This document shows positions 53,547 through 64,000 of a stretch of 64,000 nt of DNA, one piece after another. A program made the position numbers and the translations under genes. Below the pieces are notes generated by a model, which saw only the letters and a list, made by a program, of their open reading frames with translations, was not told the origin of the DNA and did not search any database. This DNA is from Aurelia coerulea (Eukaryota > Cnidaria > Scyphozoa > Semaeostomeae > Ulmaridae), in assembly GCA_039566865.1 (NCBI GenBank), contig CM076948.1:21587001-21651000 (forward strand). Direction: 5' to 3'. Position 1 is the first letter of the stretch. Each line of letters starts with the position of its first letter.

Positions 53547-54268
53547 TTAAGGTATTGCAGCCGATCAAAGTTTGATTGATAACCGAAAGGCTGAAGTATT
53601 TTTGTGTTTTTGTGCTATTTTTCTGAGCATTGTAGTGTACGTAAATCTGATTTACAAAATATCCGTAACTTCGAAAAGCGTGAATAGAGACGTATGGAAA
53701 AGGAAACTGTAGTCCGTGCAAAATCTTGATTTATTTCTCAAATCCTTAAAGATCGCACTAAAGCTAAAAAATCTCCAAAAATCCCATAGAGTCCCGTGAA
53801 AATCTGCGAGATTTAAAAATCCCAAAATCTTGTACGCAATTTTTTGAGTAATTTGCTGGTACGGGGACGTGCAAATTTTAGGGATATTTTTCAAAAAATT
53901 GGGGAATCGTGGGTTCATTTTCACACATTTGCGGAATTATGAGTCCTTTTCTGTAACAAAACTTGCAAATATATAGGAATTAAAAGAACATGTTTGTAAT
54001 TTGCTGAATTATGGCCAAGATTTTATTAGATTTGTGGGAGTATGACCCTAAAATTCTTCAAAATTTGAAGCAACATTTGTGCCAATTTTCCTGGCAAAAT
54101 GGCACGTCCCCGTCACGTGAGAGATCAAGATGACCCCTCCCCGTGGATTTGCATCTCGTTAAAGAAGCAATATCACCCAGAGACCTTTGCGGGCATTTCA
54201 GACTATCTGAAAATCAAAATTGGTTCAGATTAGTTGTCATTAGTTGAACTATTCTGTCAGTTCAACTA

Positions 54269-54645
54269 CAGTAGAAACCCGCATAAAAGAACCTAGTTTT
54301 ATAACAACCTAGAGGCTGAAATTCCATGATTGCAACTTTTCAAACAAGAACCCACAAGAGGCTGAAATTTCCAAAGGTTCTTGTATAATAGTTTGATAGA
54401 TGGTACTGTACTTGAAAACTGAGAAATCTTTCATGATGTAAACTTTATCAAAAAGAAATATATTGAAAAACTATTCAATTCAAAGAAGGAATGCAGTGGT
54501 GTATTAAGACACATTTGTATTGTGCCAACTATAAACACCTTTTTAAGAACCTTATAGGCTGGACTTGAGTATGGCATCAGTTAATCAAGAACCGCATTCA
54601 GACTGCCTCAAGAAAACCTAGGTTCTTTTATGCGGGTTTCTACTG
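54269..54645. mobile_element. CAGTAGAAACCCGCATAA MITE, free copy
   Basis: 377 bp, TA at 54267-54268 and 54646-54647; nearly the same ends and layout as 7640-8036. Confidence 0.85.
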
Positions 54646-54787
54646 TACTGCACTATGGATCTATAGTTTCTGATAAGGCCAAATGTGATTTTCAGACAGT
54701 CAATTTGATCTTGATTGTAGCGTGCCTCCAAAGGATCATGGGTGACAATGCATCTTTAATAAGTTTCTTGTTATTTAACATTAATAG

Positions 54788-55090
54788 TTACATATCTCCC
54801 AGTTCGCTATCAGGGCTACCATGCTTTACAGCACAATTTGATTTACAATAATCGTGATCGATTCGATCGAAATGCGAATCAGCAAAAAGGCGTACACCTT
54901 CATAATACATATCCGAAGTTAACTGACAACGTGTTTCACCACTCTCAATACGATGAAAAAAGTTCCATGCATCTAAAATCAGGTCTATGAATCGTTTATT
55001 TCGCCAGTGATGTAATTGTTTACATATCGTATTCATGTCTTCATGGAATGATTTATCGCATTGGGTTCTGCTCCAATTGTAATGATGACC
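54788..55090 (-). CDS. conodipine-like PLA2 exon 2
   Basis: Minus strand, acceptor TTTTCTTTCAG, 100 codons and TAA. CDKSFHEDM and TICKQ fit the second helix that carries disulfide cysteines. The last about 15 residues, after the final Cys, are polar. Confidence 0.8.
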   Translation of the reverse strand, partial: GHHYNWSRTQCDKSFHEDMNTICKQLHHWRNKRFIDLILDAWNFFHRIESGETRCQLTSDMYYEGVRLFADSHFDRIDHDYCKSNCAVKHGSPDSELGDM

Positions 55091-56479
55091 CTGAAAGAAA
55101 ACAGAAAACACACTTTTAGGGGTTAAAAGTTCTCAGTTCCCTTTCACAATATTTGATATCGTTTCTTCGTGCTTTAGAGCAGAAATGTGCTCCTCAAATG
55201 AAAATACTTGTCTTGTTCTCCGTTCACCGTTGTGCTGTGTTTGAAATGTTCATAATGTACCGACTGAGTAAACAAAAAGGCCGTGGAGTAAAAAGTACAT
55301 GGCTAATATTCAAAAATAAACTGCTAATATATCATTCAAAGGTTAACTTAGGTGCGAAAACTTTTTCCCTGATTACAGGTTAATTCGGTTGTTATTCTTT
55401 TTCAGGAGTTAGTTTTCTTTCCACAGATTACAATATCTAACATTGCGTTTGCGGCTTTATTACCATGAGTCTGTTACTCATTTAAGGCTATTTCTGTACT
55501 TTTTATTCCACAGCCACCAAACGTTTCAACTTTATTGGCTACCCTTGTACTATTTTGGTTTATAATTTTGGCGTGCGAAACCTATAGGGCTAAGCATACA
55601 CCAACTGTAAAATCAAAGAAAATGATAGAAGGTAACCGAATGAACATTGATCTACCTGAAACCAGGCCCAAAATTTTGCATCATTTTGAAGATAAAACGA
55701 AGTCAAAGGCCTTTCTGCATGGATGAATTGTAGTGTATACGGGCTATTCGTAACTCTGGTGTTGCAACGCGTTGGTAGCAAACTTCATAAATTTGATTAG
55801 AGTCTCTGCTACCAAGCTTTTCTGATGAGTTTCTAAAGCTCAGAAGCTCTAAAGATACCGTAGACTTGATTTAATTTCGTCAAAGATGCTTTGAAAGTAC
55901 CTCCTGCTTAGATCTCAGGAAAAATAGAAAATTCACCCTCAGAACTCAATTTTTTCAAATTTTAGAATTCATTACAGAAATATGGTAACTTTTTAAACTA
56001 CTGGGGAAACTCAACGCTGCAAATTGGTAAAGCTCCTTAACGATCCTAACCATGTCACTAAAGGTCTTTAATTTAAAAGATTCAAAAGCCTCTTACAACG
56101 GTTTCTTATAAGCTGTTTCTTCCAAAGAATTACGTGTATAACAATGAACATAGTTTCCTTTCTGATACAATTTAAGCTATGATAAGATTTCATGAACAAT
56201 TTAAAAACAGTTTTAAACGTCGATAAATGTTAAGAATCATACAAAATCTTTGCTGAAAGTCTCATAAAAGAATATACTTACGCAGCCATAGCAGATGTCG
56301 TGTTTATTACAAGCTGGCGTGAATTGATCCTTATACGGAGCATTCATCCCAAGCGGTACAGAACATCCATTTGCATATTTATCGGCCTTACAAATCTCAG
56401 GCCTAGGCCAGGCCAGATCTATTGACCCCGATGAGATCAATGTAATTAGCAAACAATGTACAATCTGCATACGAGCCAT
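54788..56479 (-). CDS. secreted conodipine-like phospholipase A2
   Basis: Two exons (56479-56282 and 55090-54788) join in phase 0 into about 166 codons. Exon 1 begins with a hydrophobic signal peptide (about residues 3-23) and ends in the PLA2 active-site motif CNKHDICYGC, where His-Asp is the catalytic pair. Exon 2 adds five cysteines for disulfides and an N-glycosylation-type NWS. The lack of the classical group I/II calcium loop, the size and the CNKHD motif fit the conodipine (group IX) type known from cone-snail venom and from anthozoans. The likely role is secreted phospholipid sn-2 hydrolysis in venom or mucus, or digestion; venom use is not shown by sequence. Start chosen at the first true ATG (good context GAAATGG). 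Stop TAA at 54788-54790. A different 3' end by further splicing cannot be excluded. Confidence 0.82.
56282..56479 (-). CDS. conodipine-like PLA2 exon 1 (signal peptide, HD motif)
   Basis: Minus strand, 66 codons. Donor GTAAGT directly after the Cys codon. Contains the signal peptide and the His-Asp motif. Confidence 0.85.
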
Positions 56480-57008
56480 TTCTGTTCGAAACCCATGATT
56501 CAACTATAAAATTCAGCTACACTCACGACAAGATCAGCAGAATATCTTTTTAGTATGCTCATTAATTTCACTTTTATTTCTGTTTAAACATCGTGATAAT
56601 TTCAAACGCGGGCGAAAGATCGCTTTTCTTATGAATTTTTAATGAGCCCTTTGTTTGGGTAAATCTCTTCATAAAATCACGGTCCTTATGAATTATGCTA
56701 CCTGTGTTTAGAGTAGTTTTACTAATACAATGTTACCATGGATTTTGTTAGTGTTGACGAAATATTCAAAATACGGGTTACACTTTGTTTTAGGACGTCG
56801 TAAAATCGAGGATAATCTTTGGTAAGGTCACTTTTTAGCGATCACGTGATGAGCTCCTTTTCTCCAAGCAAGGGATTTGTAAAATAGATTAAGTTTCCTT
56901 CATTCAATTCAGTTCAATTCATTCGATTTAGTTCAATTCAGTCGATTCAGTCAACAAAATGTATCGACGGGGTGCGCCAAAGAAAGTTCGTGCATTTGAG
57001 AATTCATA

Positions 57009-58148
57009 CCGGTGTCCCAAAAAAGTACTCCCGTTTGGAAAATCACCAAAATTTGATTACACGGCCAATCTTCAATTTTCTTTTTTTGGTCAAGTAGATC
57101 AAGGACAAATTATTTTCCAAGACATAGCTGATCTTGAAATTGGTTTAAAGATTAGCAAATTTAGCTTTTTTAGGGCTACCTGGTTTTGAATCATACTGCA
57201 ATAAAGCACTGATGATTGCCAAATCAATTTCTTTGTGCATGTAACATTTCTAGCTTGGTCATAAATAACCGACATAAATGCACCCTATCATTGGAGACTT
57301 CAATGATGATAAAAATCTGAACATTTTGACCCTTACGCAATATTGAGTATTTTGCTTAAAGGTAATGTGTCTGTGATGATACGATTAAGACTTTGCAAAT
57401 ATTATTTATTTAGATTTATTTTAAATAGTTTTAAGTTTTTAAGTTTCCCGCTCGCAACTCGAAGCAATTCGAGGCCAGTATCAAAACGAGACATTCGCCC
57501 CCAGGTCCCTAGATCTGCGCACGAGGCCGCGTGCTCGTTCTTGTGATATTCTTATGATTTCGGCCTAAGAGACAAGCTTTAATATTCCACTGCGTATAAA
57601 GTTTTATTGGAGATCAAACTGAAACTATAAATCGTGTTTTAAATCGTGTTGACCTAGCAAGGCTTCGGCCGGAACTACCGCCTTTTAACATGTCCATGTA
57701 AGTACAGCGACTCTGCTATTTTCACGTTACCATTGAACTCAAAACGTAGCCAGCTCTAATATAAGCAAACTGATGACTTACTTGTGGTTGCGCTTCCAGA
57801 GCTGAACCCAAAGTTCTCTTTCTAAAATTTGAATTCTGGTTTTGCATATGATCAGTTAAATTCTACCAATCAAAGTGCGCTCTTGGGGACTCTTCGTCAG
57901 CATCGTATCAGCATATTTTGACAAGAGTGTATACGCAGTTGTACTTACATGGACACATTGCCTTTAAAAACTATAGCTCAAAATAGGGTATTGCAACGTG
58001 TAATTTTGCTGTATCAAAACAAAAAATTTATCATCTATGAATATTTTTGGGTCTTTGACAAAGCAACTCAAATAGAAAATGTTATCAAAGGTTCGATAAT
58101 CAATTTTTAGTGATTTTTTACACAGTAGTACTTTTTTGGGACACCTGG
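57009..58148. mobile_element. CCGGTGTCCCAAAAAAGTA MITE, interrupted
   Basis: TA at 57007-57008 and 58149-58150. Outside the 57360-57963 insertion it aligns, inverted, with 39505-40030 (shared AAAAATCTGAA…, TTGATGCAACG-like, GACAAAGCAACTCAAA). Confidence 0.8.
57360..57963. mobile_element. TTAA-flanked AGGTAATGTGTC element, nested
   Basis: 604 bp, ends AGGTAATGTGTC / GACACATTGCCT, TTAA at 57356-57359 and 57964-57967. piggyBac-type target duplication. No transposase. Confidence 0.78.
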
Positions 58149-58277
58149 TAGTACCTGGAGTACTGGGTGGCTTTGAAGTGGAATGAACTCTGTCATAGTT
58201 AATGGTCTGATAGCCGAAAGACCAAAGCATTTTTGTGATTGTTGTCGTGTTTATATGAGTACTGAAAATATAGCGAG

Positions 58278-58915
58278 TTAGTAAAATAAATTTACACGTT
58301 TGGCGGGCTGTTGGAAGTATGCGGCCGGTATTCAAAACTGAAATTTTTTATTATCTCTCAAAGGCTAATAACTTAGCTGCGAAAATTTTGTTTGGTAAAA
58401 TTATTCATCATTTCGAACCAAAATAGGAAATGCTGTGAAGGGATTTGTATGGGAACGAGAATTCCACCTTCTGTTCTGCTTCATGATTTACTTGCCATTG
58501 AAATTCAACTTCCATTTCTGACACTAAAAAAGTAAATCCTGAACCAGAATTAGACTGATTACAATGAGTCCCAGTAATCGCTATTCAAAACGAGACTATT
58601 ACACCAGACCGAGACCGCACATACTGGGACTCATATTATTACGACAATATTTTTGGACTGACTTTTTTCACTTTGATTATGAATCGTAGTTAGGAGCGTC
58701 CAGTAGTATTTCAATAGTGATAACTACGACCATATCATCATTCTAAACCAGAATCGAAATTAGAATTATCTCTTCCATACAAACCCCTCACCAGCATTAT
58801 CAAAATTTCTGGGTCGAAAAGATGAGTGATTTTACAGGGATTTTACCAAACAATATTTTCACATCTAAGTTAGCCCTTGCCTGATAGTTTAATAATTTTT
58901 CTTTACTTATCCGGC
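58278..58915. mobile_element. GTTTGGCGG-type MITE, interrupted
   Basis: Shares TTTACACGTTTGGCGGGCTG, AAGTATGCGGCCGGTATTCA and a GAATTCCACCTT block with 30597-31329, and folds back at its right half. Split by 58551-58745. Confidence 0.65.
58551..58745. mobile_element. 195-bp internally deleted TAGACTGAT element
   Basis: TAGACTGATTACAATGAGTC to ATATCATCATTCTA, flanked by AACCAGAAT at 58542-58550 and 58746-58754 (9 bp). Same ends as 46530-48112 but lacks about 1.4 kb of interior. Confidence 0.8.
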
Positions 58916-59509
58916 TTCACGAAAATCCCTTGTTTGCGAAAATTCCTGAACATTGTCCTGAAACACTGTATCAAATCGTGAAGTACCCTTGGCTCTGGCA
59001 CCCAGGGTAATCATGAAACTTCTCACACAGGCCTACACAGAGCAACGGAAGATTACATTTTATCACGAGTTTCCAGTTGCTGAATGGATAGCAAAGATCC
59101 TTTAGAATCTTTTTAGCACGTTTGATTCTGAATTTCTTGAGGAAACTTTAGATTCCATTCTCTGATGACGTAATTTTATCGCAAAAAGTCGAGAAAATAT
59201 GCAAGATTGACTATGTTTCCAAAGGGACATCTGGTCAAAGGTTTCAGTTACCATGGCTCTCTAAACCATATCAATTGGTTAAACATTTTATATTCCATCT
59301 TTTCCATGATCGTCTATTATGCATTTCATTATGAAGCAAGCATGAAACTTGGCATCATTATGGTTCATTGTAGTGCCTTAGTGCATATAACTGCTTAGAA
59401 GATAGCAGAAAGAGAAAAGTAGGTCGAAAAAAGAAGACCCCAGTCGAAAATCCCCCCCCCCCAAAGCTTTGGAATTTAGACCTTTAGACTTTAGGATCAC
59501 GTGACGTTG

Positions 59510-59665
59510 AGAGAGGGTGAGTCGTGAGAAGAAGAGAGAGAAGAAGCACCGCCAGCATGGAGTCATGCAATTTATATATGATAGTTTGTATTTATGATTG
59601 AGACTTAACTAGAGGGTGATTGAGAAGAAGAGAGAGAAGAAGCACCGCCAGCGACGAGGTCGGAA
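59510..59665 (+). repeat. purine-rich direct repeat
   Basis: GAGAAGAAGAGAGAGAAGAA followed by GCACCGCCAGC occurs at about 59525-59555 and again at 59621-59653, about 97 bp apart. Confidence 0.75.
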
Positions 59666-60048
59666 TTTGTGAAAACAGTACCGAGGGACTTATTAATCGC
59701 AATCATGTATATATTCGCCACTATACGCAGTTTGTAGTTGCTGGGATTTGCTGTGTTTAGTTACGGATTTGTTTGCACACTCCATTTCTTCATCGATTTC
59801 GCGGAGCACGCAAGTTATTGCAATATTCGAAAGTTCTGTGGAACTATTTGTTTCCGTAACACAGCGTATCAAACCTAGTAAGTATACCAAGTTTCATGCT
59901 TGCGTCATAAAATGCACAATTCCTACACAGTATAATATTTTGCATGAAAGCCTAAGCTATTCTACATCTACAAAAGAGCCTGGATCGAGCGTTGTTTTTA
60001 CACATATCTATACGCGACGTTCGATCGATTGGCGTTAGAGCTTCTACA

Positions 60049-60360
60049 CACCCCCGTCTAAGTGCCCCGGTGAGAGGTCAGATATTCACCGAGGTCCTAG
60101 TCACCGAAATATGGTCAAATTTTCACCGGGAGTTCCAATTATGCAACGAGGACGGCATAATCATTGGCGGGGAACTGTTTCTACGATGAAATGTTTTCTC
60201 AAAATTCTCCCCGGGGTTCGCCAATTTGCAGCCGAGATTTCACTTGTGAGGCATTTTATACCGGGGAGATTCACGTCTTGTCCGGGGACCTATTTTGCTG
60301 AAAAAGTTTCACGGAGGAAATCACCGGGGTAGAAGGTACCGGGGCACGTAGACGGGGGTG
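60049..60360. mobile_element. 312-bp CACCCCCGTCTA-ended MITE
   Basis: CACCCCCGTCTAAGTGCCCC and (mirrored right end) GGGGCACGTAGACGGGGGTG; interior TCACCGRGG phrases. Flanks CTTCTACA and TTTCTACT agree at 6 of 8 bases, a worn hAT-like duplication. Confidence 0.7.
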
Positions 60361-60559
60361 TTTCTACTATCACTATTGTGCACACTCGAACATTCTACAA
60401 AACAGGTTTTGGATTCACCATTACAACCAGAATCTCTCCAAAAAGGCAAAAAGTCTGCTACCTGCCTTTTGGAGAAGAATGTTGGGAATACCTTGCAAAC
60501 CATAAAACCTATGAAACCTGCTGTTTTGAGGATTTGGGGTCAATCAAGCATAAAATCCG

Positions 60560-60636
60560 TAGCCTGCGTGCAGACTCAACTCCTCGAAAGTATATAGCCT
60601 CTATACTTTAGAGGAGTTGAGTCTGCACGCAGGCTA
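60560..60636. repeat. 77-bp near-perfect hairpin
   Basis: TAGCCTGCGTGCAGACTCAA… folds on itself with about 34 paired bases and a 7-base loop (TAGCCTC). It looks like a tiny MITE or two ends left after a deletion. Confidence 0.8.
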
Positions 60637-60784
60637 AAAATCCGAGTCTGCCAAACAAGTCTACTGTTTTCAATCAATATCAATGGTACCAATCACACAC
60701 ACACCCTTTCTTCGAGGACTGAATGTTGCTATTTTTCCCGATTTTCCCAACGCCTAGCGGAGGGTGTGATGCAAATGGCAACAA

Positions 60785-60970
60785 ATGGCTTCAAGAATTC
60801 GTAATTGGAACTCGAATTCCCTACTTTGGAAGGGGTTTCTTTTCGAGAGATTGACGCAAGTTGAGCAAGCTGACGCTGTAATGTGGGAGGAAGGTAATCC
60901 AAATAAGGCTTTATCTTTGTTCGATAGAATAGGCTTTCGAACTGAAAGCCGTTACTGGTGGGACTGGTAA
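60785..60970 (+). CDS. small unrecognised ORF
   Basis: ATG in good context (ACAAATGGC), 61 codons, with a natural-looking composition in its second half (VEQADAVMWEEGNPNKALSL…YWWDW). No family recognised, no introns or domain. It could be a short gene, a 5' exon, or chance. Confidence 0.2.
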   Translation: MASRIRNWNSNSLLWKGFLFERLTQVEQADAVMWEEGNPNKALSLFDRIGFRTESRYWWDW

Positions 60971-61579
60971 TCCGAACTTGGTTACATAGAAAACAATGGT
61001 CGTCAATGGGAGTATCTAAAACAGACGCTTTGTAAAAGGCGGACTACAGACCTGAAAGCACAAGATCCTTCCCGAGCCGCTTGTCGGAAATAAATAGCCG
61101 ATGAATGGTAGAAAGTCGCCAAATAACAACTAGAAACTCCTTAGATAGATAGAAGCACATTTACTGTGCTATGGATCTGATCAAATTGTGAACATTTCTT
61201 GAAATTATGATTATCTCTGTACAGTTTCTTAGAATAGCCCTCAAATTTCCGTTGTTCGCATAAAATTTTAACACAAAATTGAGGAAACTCTTCTCCTGTC
61301 TAGAGGTACTCGGCATTGTCCAAGGTCCAAGTATTGATTTTTGTTAATTTCTAATGTTGTTTTTTGAAGCTCTGAGGAGTTTCTTATTGTAAGGTACACC
61401 TGTGGCTGCGCACATCTGCGCAGGAATGCCTTCGTTTTCTGGTCCGTAGATTCCTAAACTAACAGCGCCAAAACAGGTGAACTTTCTTTGCAAATAAACC
61501 AGCTGAAAGCAACAAGCTGTACTTACTTTGGGTGTGATCTTGGATATCTCTGCATCAAGAACGAACTTAGCAAGAAGAA

Positions 61580-61737
61580 ATGGACGACCTCTTCAAATCA
61601 TATTGCACATTTGGTGCCAAAGATGCTGCACCACTGATGGACAACGCTAAATTTGCGAAGTTTGCAAGGGACACTGGAATACTTGACAAGAAACTCACAT
61701 CCACTGATATTGACATTATCTTCAGTAAAGTGAAAGC
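61580..61737 (+). CDS. TPPP / p25-alpha family protein, first coding exon (partial)
   Basis: ATG (context GAAATGG) opens 52 codons plus 2 bases up to the donor GTGAGT at 61738. LFKSYCTFGAKDA…MDNAKFAKFARDTGI and TSTDIDIIFSKVK follow the N-terminal half of the p25-alpha domain, whose hallmark is the …T-DVDI-F-KVK block. Vertebrate TPPPs bind tubulin and promote microtubule bundling; shorter TPPP3-like forms lack the disordered N-terminal tail, as here. The next exon (the INYEEF block) is not in the remaining 2.3 kb, so the gene continues past the window. Confidence 0.85.
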
Positions 61738-62309
61738 GTGAGTATCAGAGCGTTTTGTTTGTTTGTTTTTATTCTTCATTAGAACGATAATTTATCCTGT
61801 GGTTCTATCAAGGTTTTAGCAAACGATGAATCACAATAATAAATAATAAAGGGACTGCAAGTATCGCCCACGGTTTTGTCATCCGATATTTTATTAGGAC
61901 GACCAGCCACCACTCTGTTTTCAAACTCCGCAGAAAAGGGTGTTTTCAAACTCCGCAGAAAAGGGCTTGGGCCTAGCAAACAATGAATAAAAGCCCGCGA
62001 AAAACTTTGCTGACCCCATTTTTTCACTGGAAACTTTGTTGTTTTTCAGTCACAACAAAGAAAGAGTTTAGAAGTTTTTGTGAAACATAACTTTGCAAGG
62101 TGCACATGGAAGATTTTTAGGACGATAACACAGGCAGGGAGAATGAGAATAAATTGCAACCCTGTGGGAATAAATTAATGAGAATAAATTGCAATAACGT
62201 AAAGCATTACATGAAAATAATTAACTGCAACATAAACTAAAGCTACGAAAAGAAATAAAATGATACAAAGGTGAGGAGAGGAGACAAAAATTTCACTGAA
62301 ATGAATCTC

Positions 62310-62402
<93 letters not shown>

Positions 62403-63140
62403 AATGATTCATGAAACATATGAGTTAAAAACTAACTACATATAAATTCATACGCCCCAGAAGAAGCAAAGCTTATCAAGTCTGGCGCTTACAGCAAAAC
62501 AGAACGGTATACAGCGCTAAGAAAATTTAAGACTACAAATAACTACAAATACAAATAACTAAAAATTTAAAACTACAAATAACTATATTGTTTTTTAATA
62601 CCAAGATGATAATGAATATAAGATCGTTAACAGAATGAAAAAACGTTAGGTTAGGTGTCGATAATATAACTATGAATAATTTATGCTAATACTACTAAGA
62701 TAATATATGGAAATGGAAAGGAGGAAAGATAAAACTAAAATTACTCAATTACTGATGATTAAGCCCGTAATTAAGAAACAGTTGATTTATGGAAGAGAAA
62801 TTGTATCATATGACAAGACCCAGTATGTAAATTAAATGCAAATTGTTGGTTGAAATATTTATTATGAGGGTGTAGAAGGGGTTTTGACTAGCTGACTAAC
62901 AGACTGTTTTGCACACTGACTAATGACTAATTTTGTTCAAAAGCATAGACTAATGACTAACTATATTCTGTAGTTGACTTTTGACTAAGCCTATTTTTCT
63001 CTGCATTTAGTCAAAAGTACACTTGCACAGAGGCCAGAAGTAGCACAAACCCTGTTTTTTCAGCAATGAATGTCGAAAGGAATGGAAAAACGACCAGCTT
63101 TTACCACACAAAAAATATTCTTTTTAAAAACAATCAGTGG
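61738..63140. other. TPPP-like intron 1, simple repeats
   Basis: No exon found. Contains the GAT microsatellite, ACTACAAATAA repeats at 62532-62590, and GACTAATGACTAA repeats at about 62915-62990. Confidence 0.5.
62312..62403 (+). repeat. (GAT)n microsatellite, about 30 units
   Basis: An almost uninterrupted ATG/GAT trinucleotide run of about 90 bp inside the TPPP-like intron. Confidence 0.95.
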
Positions 63141-63313
63141 CAGGGACGTGGGAAGCATCTCAAACTTGGGGGCACGACACTTCAAGGGCACTGTTTTCAT
63201 TAGGTTTAAGGGGCACTCCCTGAGAATAAACTGGCATTTCTTTGTTTCTTGCAAAATTTTGGGGGAAGCACGTGCCCCCAATGCCCCCCCCCCCCTCGGT
63301 TCCTACGTCTCTG
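63141..63313. mobile_element. 173-bp hAT-like MITE
   Basis: CAGGGACGTGGGAA at the left, TTCCTACGTCTCTG at the right, and exact 8-bp flanks ATCAGTGG at 63133-63140 and 63314-63321. GGGGGCAC / GTGCCCCC blocks inside. Confidence 0.82.
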
Positions 63314-63321
63314 ATCAGTGG

Positions 63322-64000
63322 TAGGCTGAGATTTTTCAATTCTTCTTCTTTCCTTCAGCATCAATATCTCGAGAATGGGGCCAGAGAATGGTTGTAACAC
63401 ATATCAATTTTGTGTTCCCTCTTCTTCCTCCATTCAGGAAAGCACTTCTACCCTGACTGTTCAATTCAAACATATTTTGGGTTACCCATGGTTATACCTC
63501 TAGTTCAAGCAATGGACACAAAACGACCTTATCGTGTAGTACAGTAGTCAGCAATCTGGTTCTATCTTGACGTTTTCGGCTAAGGAAATGGTGTATTTTA
63601 TCACACGCAATTACAACACAATTTTTGGCACTATCTTGGGGCAAAGGTGATGGAAAGTTTTGGGAGAATAACTGGTCTTCCTGACAATGAAATAAGCAAT
63701 CCAATTGTGACGTGCATATCTTTGGCTGCATAGAAATAGCTATGTTTGGCTGTATGCAATATAATGTCACTCATTACGCCGTTCTCAGGGATCTACAACT
63801 ATATGATGGTGGTGTCAGCAGGAAGCCTGGTCTTGAGATACATAGGCCACTTCTGTCATGTTCTAATCGAAAAAGGGGACAGATAAGGTGTTTATGTATA
63901 ACAGTTTCACCCGCAGCTTGGCACTCAAATTCTTAAAACTGGTGGTGCACCCACGAAATCAGAGTTAACGTAAAAGAAAATTTGATTATTTTCCCATTCA
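63322..64000. other. intron sequence to window edge
   Basis: No coding exon, RNA gene or complete element recognised. Confidence 0.4.

Noticed and set aside
55535..55738. 63-codon plus-strand frame near the PLA2 intron
   Set aside because: No family resemblance, no splice context; lies in the PLA2 intron on the other strand.
59693..60038. Opposing 65- and 96-codon frames
   Set aside because: Each is the shadow of the other and the plus frame is cut by the 60049 MITE. The GTAAGTAT donor at about 59879 is noted but unsupported.

Overview
The window is animal nuclear DNA, most likely from an anthozoan cnidarian such as a stony coral or sea anemone. It is AT-rich. Its genes are split into short exons with GT-AG introns, there is one intronless divergent class A GPCR of the kind expanded in cnidarians, a secreted conodipine-like phospholipase A2, and a very dense load of short inverted-repeat transposons. 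Species cannot be fixed from the sequence alone.

Layout. 0-1.8 kb: minus-strand GPCR (831-1796), a tandem copy of its 3' end (591-775) and a decayed coding remnant. 1.9-5.4 kb: T-rich decayed tandem repeats. 7.36-10.48 kb: the last three exons of an Aurora-type kinase, plus strand. Its upstream exons are not found in the preceding 7.3 kb, so they lie outside the window or are lost. 10.5-18.6 kb: intergenic, with foldback elements (12.05-12.69, 13.43-15.71 kb), a MITE with internal repeats (16.6 kb) and a 62-bp tandem array (17.46 kb). 18.91-49.29 kb: a CCDC102A/B-like coiled-coil gene, reconstructed here as ten exons with every junction in phase, about 575 codons, including a short final exon. 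Its introns are almost entirely mobile DNA. 49.3-54.3 kb: more MITEs and foldbacks. 54.79-56.48 kb: the conodipine-like PLA2, two exons, minus strand. 57-60.6 kb: nested MITEs. 61.58 kb: the first coding exon of a TPPP/p25-alpha gene that runs off the right edge.

The genes are not functionally linked (kinase, coiled-coil protein, secreted phospholipase, microtubule-binding protein), as is normal for animal chromosomes. I saw no operon-like or defence-like system. The main novelty is the mobile-element archaeology. Nested insertions can be resolved because a second copy in the same window shows the empty site. Several element families have exact target-site duplications (TA, TTAA, 8, 9 and 10 bp). 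CCDC102-like exons repeatedly sit 18-60 bp from an element end. A few hammerhead-ribozyme-like cores may mark Penelope-like or retrozyme debris. All family assignments come from reading motifs and termini by eye; no database search was possible.
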